Assembly (NCBI RefSeq): GCF_002514735.1
Contig: NZ_NBWU01000001.1
Coordinates: forward strand, 1,240,001 to 1,304,000
DNA length: 64,000 nucleotides
Source of the DNA: Sediminicola luteus
GTDB lineage: Bacteria; Bacteroidota; Bacteroidia; Flavobacteriales; Flavobacteriaceae
Direction: 5' to 3'
Every line of letters begins with the position of its first letter. Positions within the stretch are counted from its first letter, which is position 1. Of the stretch, positions 34,893 to 43,164 are shown one piece after another. Both the position numbers and the translations under genes were made by a program. The notes under the pieces are model-generated. The model did not search any database. It was not told the DNA's origin and saw only the letters and a list, made by a program, of their open reading frames with translations.

Positions 34893-36998
34893 ATCTATTT
34901 GTACTACCACAGCTTTTTTACTCAAGGTTACCACATAATCGGAATTACCGATACGTTCGGTGAGTACGCTTAAACGCGGATTCGTCCGCACCAAGTGTTT
35001 GGCTTCTTGGGCCTGAATGTTTTTACCGTTGTAATTAAAAGTGGCCCCTTTTTTAGCCATCTCTTCTATATGCTCCGTGGGGCTTTTAGGTTTTGGTGAA
35101 GGCGGAATACCTTCAGTACGGTTTGGATTATCGCTTAAATGAACCTTAAACTTGGCCTGCGAGCCATCGGAACTGAGAACCACACTATTACTCTTAATAT
35201 GGTCGATACTGTTGTGTTCATTGGCAAAACTTAAGGCTTCTTTAGCAGAAATGGCTTTTCCATCGAGGTAAAACTCGGTTTCTTGAAAGGTAATCTTGCC
35301 GTCACCTGGCGAAGTACCGGAAACTTCGCTTAGCTCTTTGATATATACAGGGAAGGATTCTGTGGCCGCTTCAGACGGTATTACCCTAAGGGGTGTCTTT
35401 GTTGGTTTTTCGGTTTTGGCCTTTTTTATGACTTTGGTGTTCTTTTCTGCTTTAGCTTGTTTTTCGACTTTAGGAAATTTGGCCTCCTTTGGCGCTTTGG
35501 TCTTTTTCACTGGTTTTGCTTTATCGGTTTTCGGTGGAGGCGGTGGCGGTATATGGGTTTCACCCTTTGTATCGATATTCACGGTAATTGTTCCATTCGC
35601 ATTATCGGAGGTCTGAAGGGCGATACTATTCGTTGGCGGATGCTGCAGTAATGCTTTGGCTTGGTCTACCGTAATGGCTTTTCCATTATGTTGGAATTGG
35701 GCCTTTTTTTGGGCCATCTCATCAATATAGACCAAAGGCGATTTTGGAGGAGGGGGTACATCGGCCGGTGCCGTATGTTGTAGGTTTTCTACCAAAGATA
35801 CTTTTGGTGGGGGCGGTGGCGGTATACTACCGGCCGGATAGCGCTGACCCACTTTCACTTCTTTACCGATATGGGCCGGGTTGGGTACTTCTTTTACCTT
35901 TGGGGGAGGCGGAACCATTTCCGTAACCCTAACCGGAGTAACCGGTGGAGGTGGCGGGGGGAGTTCCGGAAAGGGTTCTGCGTTTTTCTTTTGCGCCGGG
36001 GTCATAAGGGCATAGATATGTTCCATACGATCCAGTTCTTTTTTACGGATGACCTTATTATCGGACGCGTTCATTTTTTTGGCCCAACGGTCGTATTCCT
36101 TTACCATTTGGGTGGTAGCCCCTTCCTGGGGTAAGGTCTGGTATACGGTTTCCCTTTCTGCGAAGCTATATACCAGTAGGCATAGTAAGGGTAAAATGGA
36201 CAACGATTTGACCCATTTCACCGGGGTAGATGTGGTTTTTTTCATGATGTTAAAACGTTTTTTGATGAATGAATAATCCATGGCACTTGCCATAGGGCTG
36301 ATGGGTTGTTGGGTGGCGAAACCCAGTATTGTTTTTTGATAATCTGTGGGGGAGGTACCTTGGCTGAGCACGGCTGCATCGGCCAAGAACTCGTGGTTTA
36401 GCTTTACTTCCTTTTTTAAGAGGGTCAATAAGGGGTGGAACCAAAATAGGATTTGAAAAAGTTCCAATACTATAATATCGATGCTATGCCATTGTTGGGC
36501 GTGGGCTTCCTCATGAAGTAAGACCTCGGCAGGAATTTGGGCATGTTTCCATTGCGCACGATTAAAGAATAGGTATTGTAAGAAAGTGTGCGGTGCCAAA
36601 GGTTCGCCATGGTAAACATTAACATAGTTTCCTTTGTTTTCTTTGGGGTTTAATCGAATACGGTGTCGTATTTGACTCAGGTTGCGAATGAAGCGGATAC
36701 CAAAAACCAAACAACCAGTAAGGTAAATGATCAATACTGCAAAAGGGAGGTATTCCCAGATGTTAATAGAGGTTTCGGCTTCTAAAATTTGCGTGCTGAT
36801 AGGAAGTATGGTTTCAGTTGCCGGTGCCAGCCAAACCACATCGGTAAATACAAGGGCGGGAATACCGAAGGACAAGGGTAAACTCAAAAGGAGGTACCAA
36901 CGTTTGAGCCTGTGCATTTGCTCTTGGGCCAGCCAAACTTTATAAAGCGCAAGCAAAATACCAAGAATCAATATCGATTTAAACAGATAGGGCCACAT
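34890..36998 (-). CDS. M56 (BlaR1-like) membrane metallopeptidase with repeated C-terminal domains
   Basis: A 702-residue protein. The N-terminal 300 residues have four membrane helices and the M56 zinc site LLHEEAHAQQW (HExxH near residue 164) plus LNHEFLADAAVL. A fifth helix (SLSILPLLCLLVYSF) leads to an external region with long proline-rich linkers and three copies of a 60-residue unit near residues 423, 550 and 638 (YIDEMAQKKAQFQHNGKAI, VYIKELSEV..FYLDGKAI and EHIEEMAKKGATFNYNGKNI). By family precedent it senses an envelope signal and destroys or frees its BlaI repressor. The blaI gene ends one base before its start. Confidence 0.88.
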   Translation of the reverse strand: MWPYLFKSILILGILLALYKVWLAQEQMHRLKRWYLLLSLPLSFGIPALVFTDVVWLAPATETILPISTQILEAETSINIWEYLPFAVLIIYLTGCLVFGIRFIRNLSQIRHRIRLNPKENKGNYVNVYHGEPLAPHTFLQYLFFNRAQWKHAQIPAEVLLHEEAHAQQWHSIDIIVLELFQILFWFHPLLTLLKKEVKLNHEFLADAAVLSQGTSPTDYQKTILGFATQQPISPMASAMDYSFIKKRFNIMKKTTSTPVKWVKSLSILPLLCLLVYSFAERETVYQTLPQEGATTQMVKEYDRWAKKMNASDNKVIRKKELDRMEHIYALMTPAQKKNAEPFPELPPPPPPVTPVRVTEMVPPPPKVKEVPNPAHIGKEVKVGQRYPAGSIPPPPPPKVSLVENLQHTAPADVPPPPKSPLVYIDEMAQKKAQFQHNGKAITVDQAKALLQHPPTNSIALQTSDNANGTITVNIDTKGETHIPPPPPPKTDKAKPVKKTKAPKEAKFPKVEKQAKAEKNTKVIKKAKTEKPTKTPLRVIPSEAATESFPVYIKELSEVSGTSPGDGKITFQETEFYLDGKAISAKEALSFANEHNSIDHIKSNSVVLSSDGSQAKFKVHLSDNPNRTEGIPPSPKPKSPTEHIEEMAKKGATFNYNGKNIQAQEAKHLVRTNPRLSVLTERIGNSDYVVTLSKKAVVVQID

Positions 36999-36999
36999 A

Positions 37000-37365
37000 T
37001 TATTTTTTGTCTAATTCGTTATCGATAATCTGGCGTAAGGCTTCTAGTTCCGATTTACTCAAATTGGTCTGTTGGGTAAAGAAGGAGGCAAATTGTGATG
37101 CGGAATCATTAAAGAAGTTTTTGATCAACCCGTTTACATGGCGTGAGAAATACTCCTTTTTACCTACTAACGGATAATACTCCCGCGACCGGCCCTGTTG
37201 TACATAGTCTACAAATCCCTTGTCTTGCATACGCTTTAAGAGCGTGGCCACGGTAGTCTGGGCGGGTTTAGGATCAGGATGCTGGGCGATGAGGTCTTTC
37301 ATAAAAGCCTTTTCGTTTTGCCAAAGCAGATCCATAAGCTGTTCTTCCGTTTTTGATAATGGCAT
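37000..37365 (-). CDS. BlaI/MecI-type transcriptional repressor
   Basis: A 121-residue winged-helix protein: MPLSKTEEQLMDLLWQNEKAFMKDL, TTVATLLKRMQDKGFVDYVQQGRSREYYPLV, then a dimerisation tail. The recognition helix sits in TTVATLLKRMQ. By family knowledge it represses its own operon until the M56 partner inactivates it. It abuts the M56 gene and is preceded by two near-palindromic operators that match the BlaI/MecI type. Targets beyond this operon are unknown; no beta-lactamase gene is nearby. Confidence 0.92.
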   Translation of the reverse strand: MPLSKTEEQLMDLLWQNEKAFMKDLIAQHPDPKPAQTTVATLLKRMQDKGFVDYVQQGRSREYYPLVGKKEYFSRHVNGLIKNFFNDSASQFASFFTQQTNLSKSELEALRQIIDNELDKK

Positions 37366-37376
37366 ATTGAATTATT

Positions 37377-37420
37377 TTCTACAAATGTAGAATAATATTT
37401 TAATTCTACAAACATAGAAT
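37377..37420 (-). promoter_or_regulatory. BlaI-type double operator laid over the -33 and -7 boxes
   Basis: Two dyads, ttctacaaatgtagaa (37377-37392) and attctacaaacatagaat (37403-37420), have centres 27 bp apart. On the minus strand the proximal one contains the -7 box TACATTTG (37382-37389) and the distal one contains the -33 TTTG (37409-37412). The spacer is exactly 19 bases, as in the Bacteroidota consensus. A repressor bound here would block both promoter elements, consistent with autoregulation. Confidence 0.75.
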
Positions 37421-37471
37421 GAATATTTCGAAGGAAATAACCCATGAATTAAACCCGTGAAAAATCTAAGA

Positions 37472-37801
37472 TTATCGGAACCAGCCCGAAAAAGTGTTGG
37501 CTACCCAATGCAACACGGCGGGGCTGTTGAAAAGGAATACCCCTAGGGCGAGAAGTAGGGTGAAAAGGATGGCACTGGCCCATATGCTTTTGTATTGAGC
37601 GGTTTTATCCAATTCAGATTGCTTGGCAATCTGCCGAAGCACTTTGCTTTTTCCGTTGGGGTCGGTTTTGCCGTAGTCTGGTGTTGCGCCTGAACCATCG
37701 AGGGAGGCGGCCAGGCTATCTCTACGGGCTTTATGCCTTTGGCTATTGCGCATGGCCCGGTTTTGCCGCATGCGGTTTACCATGTCGTATGCTCCGCTCA
37801 T
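37472..37801 (-). CDS. Small membrane-anchored basic protein, unknown
   Basis: A 109-residue protein with a highly basic N-terminus (NRMRQNRAMRNSQRHKARRD), a short linker and one C-terminal membrane helix (WASAILFTLLLALGVFLF). The tail after the helix is short. The basic region may touch nucleic acid, phospholipid or an acidic partner. No family is recognised. It lies upstream of the BlaI-M56 operon with a 106-base gap that contains the operators. Confidence 0.6.
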   Translation of the reverse strand: MSGAYDMVNRMRQNRAMRNSQRHKARRDSLAASLDGSGATPDYGKTDPNGKSKVLRQIAKQSELDKTAQYKSIWASAILFTLLLALGVFLFNSPAVLHWVANTFSGWFR

Positions 37802-37855
37802 ATGGGTTGGTTATTAGGTTTTTATGAAGATACGACTTTTGTGTGATATTGGAAC

Positions 37856-38347
37856 CTAGTGCTTTTCATTATTCATTTTCAGGGCCCAAGCCAATTGCCC
37901 CATATGGTAGGTTTCGTGTTGTATCATGCCTTCGAGCAAAAACCGATAGCTGAATTCTTTTTTAAAATCGGGGTCGCTGTAGGTCGTATCTAAAAAGGTA
38001 TCATCCTTGGTTTCCAATAGGGTTTTTAAATTCACCCATGCTTGGTCAAATTCGTGGATAACCTCTTTCCATCCTTGGGTTTTCAATTTGGAGTTCTCCG
38101 GCCAATTATCTGTATGGCTATCGGAGGCAGGGCCAATTCCCGTTTTTACCCTAGTGTAGATCTGTCGGTTCCAAAAGGTAAGATGGGCCAACAATTGTGC
38201 TGGAGAAAACAGATTATTCCCGGCAGAAGTAAAGGCTTTGGTTTCAGGACAACGCGATAAAAGGATCTTAAAACTAAAACCTAACCAAGGTTTCCCCAAA
38301 CGGATTTCATCCATTTGATGTATAAATTGCATTAAATTATGCTTCAT
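37856..38347 (-). CDS. DinB-family protein
   Basis: A 163-residue four-helix-bundle protein with the DinB/DUF1569-like layout: SAGNNLFSPAQLLAHLTFWNRQIYTRV contains the first His, and RFLLEGMIQHETYHMGQLAWALKM the HxxxH metal motif. The family covers bacillithiol transferases and other metal-dependent thiol-transferases, many uncharacterised. It is cytosolic. It is divergent from the DUF2092 gene across a 270-base gap. Confidence 0.85.
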   Translation of the reverse strand: MKHNLMQFIHQMDEIRLGKPWLGFSFKILLSRCPETKAFTSAGNNLFSPAQLLAHLTFWNRQIYTRVKTGIGPASDSHTDNWPENSKLKTQGWKEVIHEFDQAWVNLKTLLETKDDTFLDTTYSDPDFKKEFSYRFLLEGMIQHETYHMGQLAWALKMNNEKH

Positions 38348-38617
38348 AAGTTAAGGTTTTCAGGTACTTCAGCTAGGTCGTAAAAACCGTGATGTAATGT
38401 CGGCACTAACGACGATTTTAAAGATAGAGGATTAATTTCTTAAATTTTTAACCGTATCGTTGTCAAGGTAAAGGCCACAAAAGCGTATGGATAATTCTAC
38501 AAATTTTACGAAGGTTATCTTATCTTTGTTAAAACACGGCTTCTTACTGGTCCTATGTTCCAGTACTTTTGCCTAACCAAAAGTTGCATTTACTTCATTA
38601 ACTAAAACCATTCTTAC
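38348..38617 (+). promoter_or_regulatory. Divergent intergenic region; -7 box for DUF2092 at 38521-38528
   Basis: The plus strand holds TATCTTTG (38521-38528), matching TAnnTTTG, with about 85 bases of leader before the DUF2092 start. The leader contains TACTGG/CCAGTA, a small hairpin. No RNA gene or further conserved element is visible in the gap. Confidence 0.5.
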
Positions 38618-39349
38618 ATGAAAGTTTTCGCATTCGCATGGGCCTTGGTACTTCCTTTTTGTGCCTTTGCCCAAACCCCTCAACCCGAGGCTAAGGATCC
38701 GACAGCGATTTTGATCTTGGATCAAATGGCCGATGTAATCGGCGATCTTGAATCTTGTTCCTTTTCCTTGGAAACATCACACGATGTAATGGATCAAGAC
38801 CATGGCTTCCTAAAAAATTACGCTTATGAAAAGGTATATCTCGATGGACCCAATAAACTTATGGTCGAAATCAAGGGTACTAAAGGCAAGCGTGGCTTTT
38901 GGTATAATGGGAGTGAATTGGATTATTATTCGTACAAAGAGAATAATTATGTGAGTATACCTGCGCCGGCGAGTACCTTGGCCATGATCGATAGTATCAA
39001 TGCCAAATACGACATTACCTTTCCGGCGGCCGATTTCTTCTATCCTTCATTGACCGACGATATTATTGAAGCTTTCGATAGCATTCAATTTGTAGGCAAG
39101 CGTATGGTAGATGGGCAAGAGTGCTTTTTGATCAAAACCAGCAATGCCAAAATGGATATGCTACTCTATGTAGCCAACGATGCCTATAGATTGCCGAAAA
39201 GGCATGTAATCAAATACAAGGAAAAAAACGGGAAACAATATGAGGCTACCTTTAGCGATTGGCAATTGAACCCCAATATTCCCAATGCCATTTTTGAGTT
39301 CAAAGCACCTGCCAGTGCCCGTCAAATTTCTATCCAAGCCAAAAAGTAA
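38618..39349 (+). CDS. DUF2092 exported protein (LolA-like fold)
   Basis: A 243-residue protein with a signal peptide (MKVFAFAWALVLPFCAFAQ). The rest matches DUF2092: SCSFSLETSHDVMD, RGFWYNGSELDYYSYKENNYVSIPAP, KAYDITFPAADFFYPSLTDDI-like block and LLYVANDAYRLPKRHVIKYKE. The predicted fold resembles the lipoprotein carrier LolA, so lipid or lipoprotein binding in the periplasm is possible, but unproven. It is followed after five bases by the DUF6515 gene; the pair recurs in many Bacteroidota (from memory) and is probably one operon. Confidence 0.88.
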   Translation: MKVFAFAWALVLPFCAFAQTPQPEAKDPTAILILDQMADVIGDLESCSFSLETSHDVMDQDHGFLKNYAYEKVYLDGPNKLMVEIKGTKGKRGFWYNGSELDYYSYKENNYVSIPAPASTLAMIDSINAKYDITFPAADFFYPSLTDDIIEAFDSIQFVGKRMVDGQECFLIKTSNAKMDMLLYVANDAYRLPKRHVIKYKEKNGKQYEATFSDWQLNPNIPNAIFEFKAPASARQISIQAKK

Positions 39350-39354
39350 TTGTA

Positions 39355-40428
39355 ATGATTTCAAAAAAAATAAGCTCCGGAGGAGCATCCTATAGAAACA
39401 AATTTTTCATTCTATTCAGTTTAATCGTCTTTTGTCTGCCCTTTAGTTTAGAGGCCCAACGCTTTGGCCATGGAGCGTCTAGGGGAGGTGGTGGTGCCCG
39501 TATGTCGCACTCGCGTTCTGCTGCATCGAGACCTTCTATGAACCGTAGTAGTAGACCCAAAACTACGGCTCGTACCAATAAGTCGGCCAGTAGGCCTTCT
39601 ACTTCCAATAGAAAGTCGATTAATGGGGGGCATAAGAAATCTACCAACAGAAGTGTCTCTAGGCCCAATACGAACAAAAGCACCAACAGGAGTGGTTCGA
39701 ACATAAAAAACAAGAGTACGAATCGCACTACCAACAGGGGTAGTAATAATAAAGTCTCTAACCGGACCAAGAACAGCAATAATAAAATCGGTAATAAGAA
39801 TCGGGTTGGTAATAACAATGTCAATATCAATATCGACAACAGTAAGCATATGAACGTGCGCAATACCCGAAATACCCGTGTGCGCTCCAGTCGTGTGGCC
39901 TATACGCGGCCACCTTACCGTTACGGCGGTCGTGCCTTTTACTGTCACAGGCCTTACTTTTACCACCCATATACGCCGTTTTATTGGGGGCCATACTACC
40001 ACCCATGGGGTTATTTCGTAACCTCTTTGGCCACTACCGCCATTGTGGTAAGTATTGCCAATAGTGGAAATGATAAAGACGACGACAAAGAAGAGTACCA
40101 TTACGAAAACGGGAACTATTATATGAAGACGGAAGACGGTTTCGTTGCCGTTCAGGCCCCCGTTGGCGCCCAAGTGCCCGAGATACCGAAAGAAGCCCAA
40201 AAAATTGAGAACAACTACTATTATGGCGGGGCTTTTTATGAGCAGAATTCCGATGGCTATATCGTAGTACCAGCTACGGCCGGAACCATTGTGCCCAACC
40301 TTCCGGAAGGTGGTGAAGAAACCAAGATCGGTGATAATACCTATGTGAAATTCGGGGAGACTTATTACCAACCTATTCAGGTAGATGGGAAGAATATGTA
40401 TGAAATCGTAGAGGTAAAAGAAGATTAA
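39355..40428 (+). CDS. DUF6515 exported protein with Asn/Arg/Ser-rich region
   Basis: A 357-residue protein. After a signal peptide (FFILFSLIVFCLPFSLEAQ) comes a low-complexity stretch (about residues 40-180) dominated by Asn, Arg, Ser, Thr and Lys. Then an aromatic-rich part (RPYFYHPYTPFYWGPYYHPWG), a helix, and the DUF6515 region with two tandem YYxxGxxYxQ-like units (GNYYMKTEDGFVAVQAPVGAQVP and GAFYEQNSDGYIVVPATAGTIVP). It is probably an outer-membrane or matrix-associated protein that could bind nucleic acid or anionic glycans. It shares an operon with DUF2092 and ends at a clear terminator. Confidence 0.85.
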   Translation: MISKKISSGGASYRNKFFILFSLIVFCLPFSLEAQRFGHGASRGGGGARMSHSRSAASRPSMNRSSRPKTTARTNKSASRPSTSNRKSINGGHKKSTNRSVSRPNTNKSTNRSGSNIKNKSTNRTTNRGSNNKVSNRTKNSNNKIGNKNRVGNNNVNINIDNSKHMNVRNTRNTRVRSSRVAYTRPPYRYGGRAFYCHRPYFYHPYTPFYWGPYYHPWGYFVTSLATTAIVVSIANSGNDKDDDKEEYHYENGNYYMKTEDGFVAVQAPVGAQVPEIPKEAQKIENNYYYGGAFYEQNSDGYIVVPATAGTIVPNLPEGGEETKIGDNTYVKFGETYYQPIQVDGKNMYEIVEVKED

Positions 40429-40452
40429 TTTTTCCGCTACGGAAATTGAATA

Positions 40453-40476
40453 GGGAGCTTTCGGGCTCCCTTTTTT
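40453..40476 (+). terminator. Rho-independent terminator of the DUF2092-DUF6515 operon
   Basis: GGGAGC and GCTCCC form a perfect 6-bp stem with loop TTTCGG, followed by six T residues, 25 bases after the DUF6515 stop codon. Confidence 0.85.
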
Positions 40477-40551
40477 GTTAAAGCTATGTTGATCTTTGTA
40501 ATGAATAGCTGATTTTGGTGGACATATACCCATAATCCAAATTCATCAATC

Positions 40552-41640
40552 ATGTACATCAAGACCAGCTTACTATTCTTTTTTATTTCGACCTTCGTTT
40601 TCGCACAATCGCAATCCATTGCCTTGGAAGCGGCGAATTGGGAGTTTCTGCCCCAGGCTAAACACGAGTTCAAGACCGTTGAAGGTAAAAAGGCCCTTTG
40701 GCTAAACGGTACCGCCTTTGTTAAAGATTCCGATTTTGGCGATGGGGTGCTCACCGTTGATATACTAGCAACGGATAAACGCAGTTTTGCTGGTATCGTA
40801 TTCCATCAACAAGACGGTTTTTTTGAAGAGGTGTACCTGCGCCTTCACAAATCGAAGCAGGTAGATGCCCTACAATATACCCCGAAATACCATCACGAAA
40901 GTAACTGGCAACTATACCCGGAACATCAAGCCCAAGTTGCTTATTTGGATTCGGGTTGGAATCGTTTGCAAATCACAATACGTGGGAATACCGCCCAAGT
41001 ATCTGTTAATGGTTCACAGGTTTTGGTGGTACCCCATCTCAAGACTGGTTTAACACGGGGGCGCATTGGTCTATTCGGACTTTTCGGGGCCACCTTTACC
41101 CAGTTTACCATGGAAAATACTATGGCAAGTGCTTGGGAAGTTACGCCGGCTGTGACGGATCCACTTTTGGTATCAGATTGGGCATTAAGTGATGCTTTTG
41201 TGTATGATGATAGCGAAGATTTGCACAAATGGCTTCAGAAAGAACCTAAACAAAGAGTTAAAACCGAAGCTTCCGGACTTTTACCGGTATCGAAGTATGT
41301 GGCCAAGTCTTCTAGTGGTAGTTTTGACCGTAATCGGGAAGATGTCGTGGTTGCCTCCATAAAAATCGAGAGTGATGGCCAACAGACCCAATGGCTCGAT
41401 TTTGATTATAGCGATAAAGTCCGGGTGTTTCTGAACGGTACCGAAATTTATAGGGGGTCGGAATCTTTTCGAACCTTGAACCCGCAGTTTATGGGGCATC
41501 TGGGTAAAGGTCAGCGACAAATTCCCTTAGCCCTTAAAAAAGGGGAAAACAACTTGCAGGTCGTATTGATAGAGAAGGCCAATGGCTGGGGCCTTCGGGC
41601 CGCTTTTAAAAATGCACAGGGCATTCGTTGGCAACCCTAA
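40552..41640 (+). CDS. Exported protein with concanavalin-like and beta-sandwich domains
   Basis: A 362-residue protein with a signal peptide (MYIKTSLLFFFISTFVFAQ). Residues 20-200 resemble the 3-keto-disaccharide-hydrolase/LamG-like fold (DFGDGVLTVDILATDKRSFAGIVFHQQDG, LDSGWNRLQITIRGNTAQVSVNGSQVL, TRGRIGLFGLFG). Residues 205-360 form a second beta-sandwich that resembles a galactose-binding domain. Carbohydrate binding or hydrolysis is possible; I see no diagnostic catalytic pair. Its stop overlaps the stop of the convergent M61-like gene by three bases. Confidence 0.65.
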   Translation: MYIKTSLLFFFISTFVFAQSQSIALEAANWEFLPQAKHEFKTVEGKKALWLNGTAFVKDSDFGDGVLTVDILATDKRSFAGIVFHQQDGFFEEVYLRLHKSKQVDALQYTPKYHHESNWQLYPEHQAQVAYLDSGWNRLQITIRGNTAQVSVNGSQVLVVPHLKTGLTRGRIGLFGLFGATFTQFTMENTMASAWEVTPAVTDPLLVSDWALSDAFVYDDSEDLHKWLQKEPKQRVKTEASGLLPVSKYVAKSSSGSFDRNREDVVVASIKIESDGQQTQWLDFDYSDKVRVFLNGTEIYRGSESFRTLNPQFMGHLGKGQRQIPLALKKGENNLQVVLIEKANGWGLRAAFKNAQGIRWQP

Positions 41641-43025
41641 GGGGCTTTTTGCCAGGCTTCCCAAATGGCGTCGCAATCAACCGTGGTAGCTTGCTTTAGT
41701 AGATTCGGGAATTGTTCGTAACGGAACCCTTCCGGATGCGTTTTAGTATAGTCCATAAGGTATTTGATAACATCCAAAAGTGATTTTTTACCAGCGCTTT
41801 GGTTTATGATATGTTGATCCAATTCATGGGCCAATAAAGCGCCACGGGCGAAGAGGTTTTTCCCGATCCTAAAATCCAAAGAGTATTGGGTAGACCCTAA
41901 TAACGATAGTTCTTTAAGGGATAGCTTACGAATAAATTCGGGTGCATTGTTAACGATGTTATCATAAAGGTGGAGCTTGGTATCCTGCATACAATAGTAG
42001 GTGGTCACATACCAAATAAAACCTTCGTTAAGCCAGATAGTATCTTGTAAGGGGGCCGTTTGCCAAGCAAAAGGACGGTAGCCTTGTCCGTAGGCCCTAA
42101 GTGGTAACCAAGCATGGCCCATATGGTGTATCATAGAGCGAAATTTTCGCATATTAGAGACCGCCCCATCTATTTGGGAAACGTCTAAACTGGCCGTCAT
42201 GCTGTTTAGGTGTTCTATAGAGAAACCATAATCGTGCCTTTCGCTTATGGGTTGGGTAAACTCGTAACAAAGGGTGTAATGTGGCATGGGAACAAACCCA
42301 AAATATCCCTGTAATCGATTAAGGGCGTCTAATGCGCGTACTCCGACTTTTTCAATAGCTATTGGGGCTTCGCTATAGAGGGCTATGAACAAAGGAATTG
42401 GGGCTTCAGGTACCTGATGTAGCTGTATTTCCGTCCCCATTAAAAACTGGGCATCGGCCAGTTGGGCGAAGTTGGATATTCGGAGTTCCAATGTTCCTTT
42501 ATCGGGCGCTAATTTTGGAGAGGTGGTTGTAAAAATCGGCCAAGTTTCCGGGGTGATAATGCTGAGGTTAATAGGCCATGTTTCCGTGCCTTCTACAAAG
42601 CCGAAAACCGAATACCCCAGTACGCCTAAATAGTTCTGACGGAGTTTTGAGCTGGCAAAAGTACCTAAAAGACGGGTTTCCATATCCCGAATAGCTACTC
42701 TATAGGTAACAGAGCGAATGGCCGCGGTCTTCGGAAATTTAAAAAACGACCCATCGCCCAAAACCGCGGCATGTGCTTTGCCCCCTACATCGGTAGCGCT
42801 TACCTGATCTACAAAATCGATATATCGGGTTATTTCATAAGTGCCCGGAGCACTTTGGGGTATTACAAGTACCGGATCGGGTATGGGTTTTTCGAATCGG
42901 ATATGGATAGTAACATAATCACCTTGGCCCGAATATGCAAGATTATATACCATGGGTGCTTCTTGCCCAAAAAGAGAAGTGGTTGTAAATAGCAGTAATA
43001 AATAAGGAAGGAATGGTATTTTCAT
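41637..43025 (-). CDS. M61-like peptidase-fold protein lacking the catalytic Glu
   Basis: About 462 residues from the ATG at 43025, which gives a signal peptide (MKIPFLPYLLLLFTTTSLFGQ); an upstream extension has none. The N-terminal beta domain and central helix layout follow the M61 (glycyl aminopeptidase) family. The zinc site that should read HExxH is MIHHMGHAW, with His in place of the Glu. The following WLNEGFIWYV keeps the third metal ligand Glu. Metal may still bind, but peptide hydrolysis by the usual mechanism is doubtful. It diverges from the DUF4143 gene. Confidence 0.65.
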   Translation of the reverse strand: MKIPFLPYLLLLFTTTSLFGQEAPMVYNLAYSGQGDYVTIHIRFEKPIPDPVLVIPQSAPGTYEITRYIDFVDQVSATDVGGKAHAAVLGDGSFFKFPKTAAIRSVTYRVAIRDMETRLLGTFASSKLRQNYLGVLGYSVFGFVEGTETWPINLSIITPETWPIFTTTSPKLAPDKGTLELRISNFAQLADAQFLMGTEIQLHQVPEAPIPLFIALYSEAPIAIEKVGVRALDALNRLQGYFGFVPMPHYTLCYEFTQPISERHDYGFSIEHLNSMTASLDVSQIDGAVSNMRKFRSMIHHMGHAWLPLRAYGQGYRPFAWQTAPLQDTIWLNEGFIWYVTTYYCMQDTKLHLYDNIVNNAPEFIRKLSLKELSLLGSTQYSLDFRIGKNLFARGALLAHELDQHIINQSAGKKSLLDVIKYLMDYTKTHPEGFRYEQFPNLLKQATTVDCDAIWEAWQKAP

Positions 43026-43073
43026 TGTCACAAGATAGCAATACGTATCTATTAAATTGGCCACGGATTGTAT

Positions 43074-43152
43074 TATATTTGGTGAATACATTCACTAAAA
43101 ACATATATATTTGGTGAATACATACACTGAAAATATATATATTTGGTGAATA
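43074..43152 (+). promoter_or_regulatory. Three 32-bp tandem promoter-like repeats before the DUF4143 gene
   Basis: TATATTTGGTGAATA occurs three times (from 43074, 43106 and 43138), exactly 32 bp apart, so about three helical turns. Each contains TATATTTG, a full -7 match. The first two copies continue as inverted repeats (TTTGGTGAATACATTCACTAAA; the second is less perfect). The last copy ends 13 bases before the ATG. Stacked binding of a regulator, perhaps the winged-helix part of the encoded ATPase, would be possible. Confidence 0.7.
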
Positions 43153-43164
43153 GAAAGGCAGGTT

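Noticed and set aside
39448-40533. Long antisense open frame (361 codons) opposite the DUF6515 gene
   Set aside because: It results from the low-complexity Asn/Arg/Ser codons; its product is Ile/Thr/Val-rich without domain structure and the plus-strand gene has a signal peptide and family match.
40552-41640. Glycoside hydrolase or 3-keto-disaccharide hydrolase call
   Set aside because: The fold looks concanavalin-like but no diagnostic catalytic residues could be identified by eye.
43074-43152. Short repeats as a possible CRISPR array
   Set aside because: The 32-bp units are directly adjoining with no unique spacers, contain promoter boxes and end at a start codon; no cas genes are near.
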